Shown one piece after another: positions 61,028 through 64,000 of a stretch of 64,000 nucleotides of DNA. The notes under the pieces are model-generated. The model saw only the letters and a list, made by a program, of their open reading frames with translations. It was not told the origin of the DNA and ran no database searches. A program made the translations under genes and the position numbers. The stretch's first letter is position 1. Each line of letters starts with the position of its first letter. The DNA is from Spinacia oleracea (lineage: Eukaryota; Streptophyta; Magnoliopsida; Caryophyllales; Amaranthaceae), in the NCBI RefSeq assembly GCF_020520425.1, contig NC_079490.1, positions 248,001 through 312,000 of the forward strand, in the 5' to 3' direction.

Positions 61028-61707
61028 GGTGCATTCGTTCTCATGCTAATCATGGACAGAATGTGTTTAATACCCTAGTCGTTCTGTTAACTTTAAAATT
61101 CTTGAAAGTGTTGATCTTTTCGTGCTTAATGCATTGAAATTGTAGAATATTGTCCCTTGTAGAGGTAAGTATCTTGTTGAATTGATTGATTTTGCTGCAA
61201 TATAGCATCTGTTACAGGAATCATCTTTATATTCTTTAGTACTAGTGTTACGTTATCCTGCACGTAAGCTTTCATCTGATGGGACCGGTAAATGGTACTT
61301 GGTATTCTGGTAGCCTGACAAAGTTGATCTAGGGCACTAATGAACCCCTGTTTGGTAAGGTAAGGGTAGCCAAACATGTTTCAGACAAGAGATAGCTAAT
61401 ATATGACTATGTTTGCTAACACAAAGATTGCCATTTTTCTTTCCTATGTACCTTCTGTTTCTTTTGATAATGTTGTGTAACCATAAAATAGGAAAAGTTT
61501 AAAACCAGAACAGAACAGAAAAAATGCACAACCCAGATAGATTAATTACTTGAAGGAAACAAACAGGCTATGAATGAATCTGATTTCAGATAAAGAACAT
61601 GCTTGTTGTCATATTTAGGGAGACACTGACTTCCTGTGTTTCCCAGTGGCTATACATATGCAACAGGCAAAAAAAATACATTGTAAGAAGCAAAAATGGT
61701 AAGAAAA
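61028..61707. other. 3' flanks of the convergent alpha-tubulin and ERF genes
   Basis: This spacer should contain the 3' UTRs of both genes. Open frames inside it (for example 61126-61377 on the minus strand) lack any recognisable domain, and no RNA gene or repeat is evident. Confidence 0.45.
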
Positions 61708-62547
61708 TCAACCAAGGCAAAAATTATGATAGAGCATGGGAGGTTCCCAGGTAGGGTCGTTTGAGTCGCATGCATTGAAAACACACTGCAGGTAATCGTT
61801 AACTCCGTTCATTGCATAGAGTGATGCTGATATTTGCCTCTCTACCTTCATGCGCTCGAATTCTAGCATTGCTACCTCATTAGCATTGTTCATCATCATC
61901 CCTGTATCAGCCATTGTTGTTGTGAAACTCAGGTGTTTTCTGAACATTTCCAAATCATCATTAGGAATTGGAGGAGGAAACTGCTGAGGAAATGCCCATG
62001 AGCAATCAAACTGTCCACTCAAATCCGGCCTATATGCATTTTCACCTGCAAAAGTTACAGCTTGGTTGAGAACCAAGCTAGTATTTGCTGCATCATTATT
62101 ATCATCAGTTGTTTTGATGGTGGTTGATGTGGTGGTTGTTGGAGGAGCTGGAGGTGGTTGGGTGTTGTTGTTTCTGATCAAGCTCTTTTTCTGGTTGACA
62201 AGGTTTCTGATTCTGCGAGAGAGAGCAGAGTTGGTGTTGTCAGAGGACGGAGTAGTAACAAAATTGGTCCGTGTGTTGGAACCACGAAGGAGACAAGCGG
62301 CTTCATCATAAGCACGAGCAGCTTCTTCGGCTGTGTCGAAGGTGCCTAACCAAATCCTGATCTTCTGAGTTGTGTTTTTTATTTCTGCAACCCATTTTCC
62401 TGAAGGTCTCTGCCTCACCCCTACAAACTTGTTCTTGGTCGTGCCGGTTTTGATACCGCTCTTTACTACCTTGTTGTTGTTGTTGTTGTTACATGTCTGT
62501 TTAGGTTTGTTCTCTTTGTGTTGTAGCTGCTGGAATTGGAATTCCAT
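61708..62547 (-). CDS. AP2/ERF-domain transcription factor, RAP2.11/ERN-like
   Basis: An intronless nuclear DNA-binding protein of 279 residues. The start is the ATG at 62547, the first ATG in the frame (an upstream in-frame GTG at 62553 is not a credible start). A single AP2 domain spans about 40-97 ([48 protein letters not shown]). The sequence [11 protein letters not shown], with Val and Asn at the positions usually Ala and Asp in classical ERFs, and the RGSNTRTNF end resemble RAP2.11 and the ERN factors. An Asn run at about residues 20-25 comes from a GTT/AAC repeat; Pro- and Thr-rich stretches follow the domain. In Arabidopsis RAP2.11 acts in the low-potassium response and in legumes ERN1 in nodulation; which role applies here is unknown. 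Confidence 0.9.
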   Translation of the reverse strand: MEFQFQQLQHKENKPKQTCNNNNNNKVVKSGIKTGTTKNKFVGVRQRPSGKWVAEIKNTTQKIRIWLGTFDTAEEAARAYDEAACLLRGSNTRTNFVTTPSSDNTNSALSRRIRNLVNQKKSLIRNNNTQPPPAPPTTTTSTTIKTTDDNNDAANTSLVLNQAVTFAGENAYRPDLSGQFDCSWAFPQQFPPPIPNDDLEMFRKHLSFTTTMADTGMMMNNANEVAMLEFERMKVERQISASLYAMNGVNDYLQCVFNACDSNDPTWEPPMLYHNFCLG

Positions 62548-63000
62548 TTGCACAAAAAGAACAAACTCAAAATGAAAAGTGCAAATAGGAGTAAGATTTA
62601 ATAGTTAGAAAAGACAAGTTTGAAGGTTTAAATACAGGATGATAATGTTAGTGGGCGTCTCGTCTTTAGCATTTAGCATTCTTTGTTGTTAATTTGTAAG
62701 TAAGTTTAGAGATTTGTTAAGAGTCAAAGGGAATGAGTAAACAAATGATAAATGTCACTCTCTTTGGAACAAAAACATACCACTTCGTGCTCTCCCTCTT
62801 TCTTTTGAACTCGTTATCATTTTATTATCATCCAAAAGACATTCCCTCTTTGACTGTTTCACGTTTGTTGATACAACTACTTGAATACTTGATATGTAGT
62901 AGCCTTCATTCGTGTAACCAAGTACCACTACATGCGATGATCTTTTGTGCGTGGTGTGCACCTAAGGACCATTTCTTGATTAGGTTTCCCATTAGAGTTT
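62548..63000 (-). promoter_or_regulatory. ERF upstream region
   Basis: 5' flank of the intronless ERF gene. A TATTTAAA-type TATA candidate is on the minus strand at 62627-62634, about 80 bp before the ATG. Open frames on either strand (62733-63023, 62755-62961) have no recognisable motif. Confidence 0.4.
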
Positions 63001-63180
63001 CTATTAGGGGTAGACCTGATTAAAAGGCGGGTCGGGCCGGGTTCGAGCTGGGCCACGGCAAAAAAAGTATGGCCATTAGCTCATGCGGCCGGGCTAGGCT
63101 TTGGGCCGAAACTTTCTACCAACACCCATTATTCTGGGCCAAAATAGCGGGTTTTTCGGGTCATTTAACACGTTCCGGAA
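63001..63180 (+). mobile_element. GGGCC-rich repeat fragment
   Basis: After TATTAGGGGTAGACCTG comes a run of GGGTCGGGCCGGG, GCCGGGCTAGGC, TTTGGGCCGAAA and TCTGGGCCAAAA words. This is the word pattern of a widespread family of plant hAT-like MITEs. Only one end is visible, so it is a fragment or diverged copy. The 90-codon open frame at 63069-63341 crosses this fragment and is not a credible gene. Confidence 0.4.
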
Positions 63181-64000
63181 TTGAAAAATTTGAAAAGTAC
63201 CTTGTGAAGCATTTCACGTCTGATGGGACTCAATACTGCTATAAATTCCCAGTTTCAACTAGGGACTTGATTCTACATTTTATTGGGACTTGGCATCGAT
63301 TGTCTAATGACATTTGCTGGTTTGAATTGAAAACTTGGTAATGTAATTAGCAGTTTGTTTTTAATTTTATCAGTCCATTCTATAATAGATGATTAGATAG
63401 TACGTCGGTACATGGACAATTAGTCCAATTGATCCTACATGCATTATTAAAAATATAATATTGTGAAAAGAAAAAGAAAGAAATCTCAATTAATCTGCTG
63501 CCAGAAGAGCAAAAGGAGTAAGCATCATATATTCATTACTACTACTAATCTACTATATATGAATCATATGATCATCTTTTGAAAGGTGACAGCGCAAAAA
63601 GGCTTCCGTTAGGTCACAAGAATCATGATATGATATCGTTTTTTAGGAACAATTTTCTTTATCCTTTTTATTTAATTTTTTGGAAATAAGATGGGAGATA
63701 GATGAAAATAAACGGGAAGCATCAATGCTAACATTGGGCGGTGGAGTAAGGACCCACTAAGAAAGTACGACAACTGTGTCAACCCAACCTTGCAAATATT
63801 GTCGTGCAACTTGTGCTACATTATTATGTTTTGATTGAATTGTTATTATAAATAAATAAATCAGGTTAAAGAAAGGAATCAATAAACCCAGGTTTTCTAA
63901 TTGGATTCCTTCTCAAATAATGACTAATGAATAAAACCCATGACAAACACAAAAGTGTTTGTTAAACAAAGAAGACACCAATTAATTCAAACTTCACTTT
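63181..64000. other. AT-rich sequence with no recognised feature
   Basis: I see no coding exon, RNA gene or clear repeat in this stretch. Its right end runs out of the window. Confidence 0.4.

Noticed and set aside
63069-63341. 90-codon plus-strand frame
   Set aside because: It begins within a GGGCC-rich repeat fragment and has no protein-family resemblance.

Overview
This is nuclear DNA from a flowering plant, most likely a eudicot. It has GT-AG introns, AT-rich spacers, a plant SINE, Stowaway-like and hAT-like repeats, and clearly plant-type genes (DEK1 phytocalpain, an APR-like membrane thioredoxin, a plant DTC carrier, a TUA1-like alpha-tubulin, an AP2/ERF factor). The species cannot be fixed from the sequence alone.

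Layout. (1) 1-9.2 kb is gene-dense: the last three coding exons of DEK1 (+), a complete four-exon APR-like gene (-) convergent with it, and a complete eight-exon organellar-type elongation factor P gene (+) that diverges from the APR-like gene across a 376-bp shared upstream region. (2) About 10.08-52.86 kb is one uninterrupted head-to-tail satellite array. I counted 133 copies of a diagnostic motif, 10094 to 52782, mean spacing 323.4 bp, observed range 311-332 bp, all in one orientation. Both edges are one subfamily (A) and the core is another (B). The core carries many nested multi-monomer duplications (3-, 5-, 6-, 7-, 8-, 10-, 12-, 13- and 15-mers). (3) 53.8-55.6 kb holds a complete six-exon mitochondrial dicarboxylate/tricarboxylate carrier gene (-). 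(4) 55.6-59 kb is AT-rich intergenic DNA with a GC-rich hAT-like element and a SINE with a clear 14-bp target-site duplication. (5) 59.1-62.6 kb has a complete five-exon alpha-tubulin gene (+) convergent with an intronless AP2/ERF gene (-). (6) The last 1.4 kb holds a GGGCC-rich repeat fragment and nothing else I recognise.

The genes do not form a pathway. They are ordinary housekeeping and regulatory genes around a euchromatic satellite island. The most unusual items are the satellite island and its layered history (including a 170-bp segment identical at its two ends, about 40.7 kb apart) and a DTC exon whose acceptor and donor have both been copied by flanking tandem duplications. All exon boundaries were read by eye from splice motifs, reading-frame continuity and recalled protein family similarity. 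No alignment or transcript data were used.
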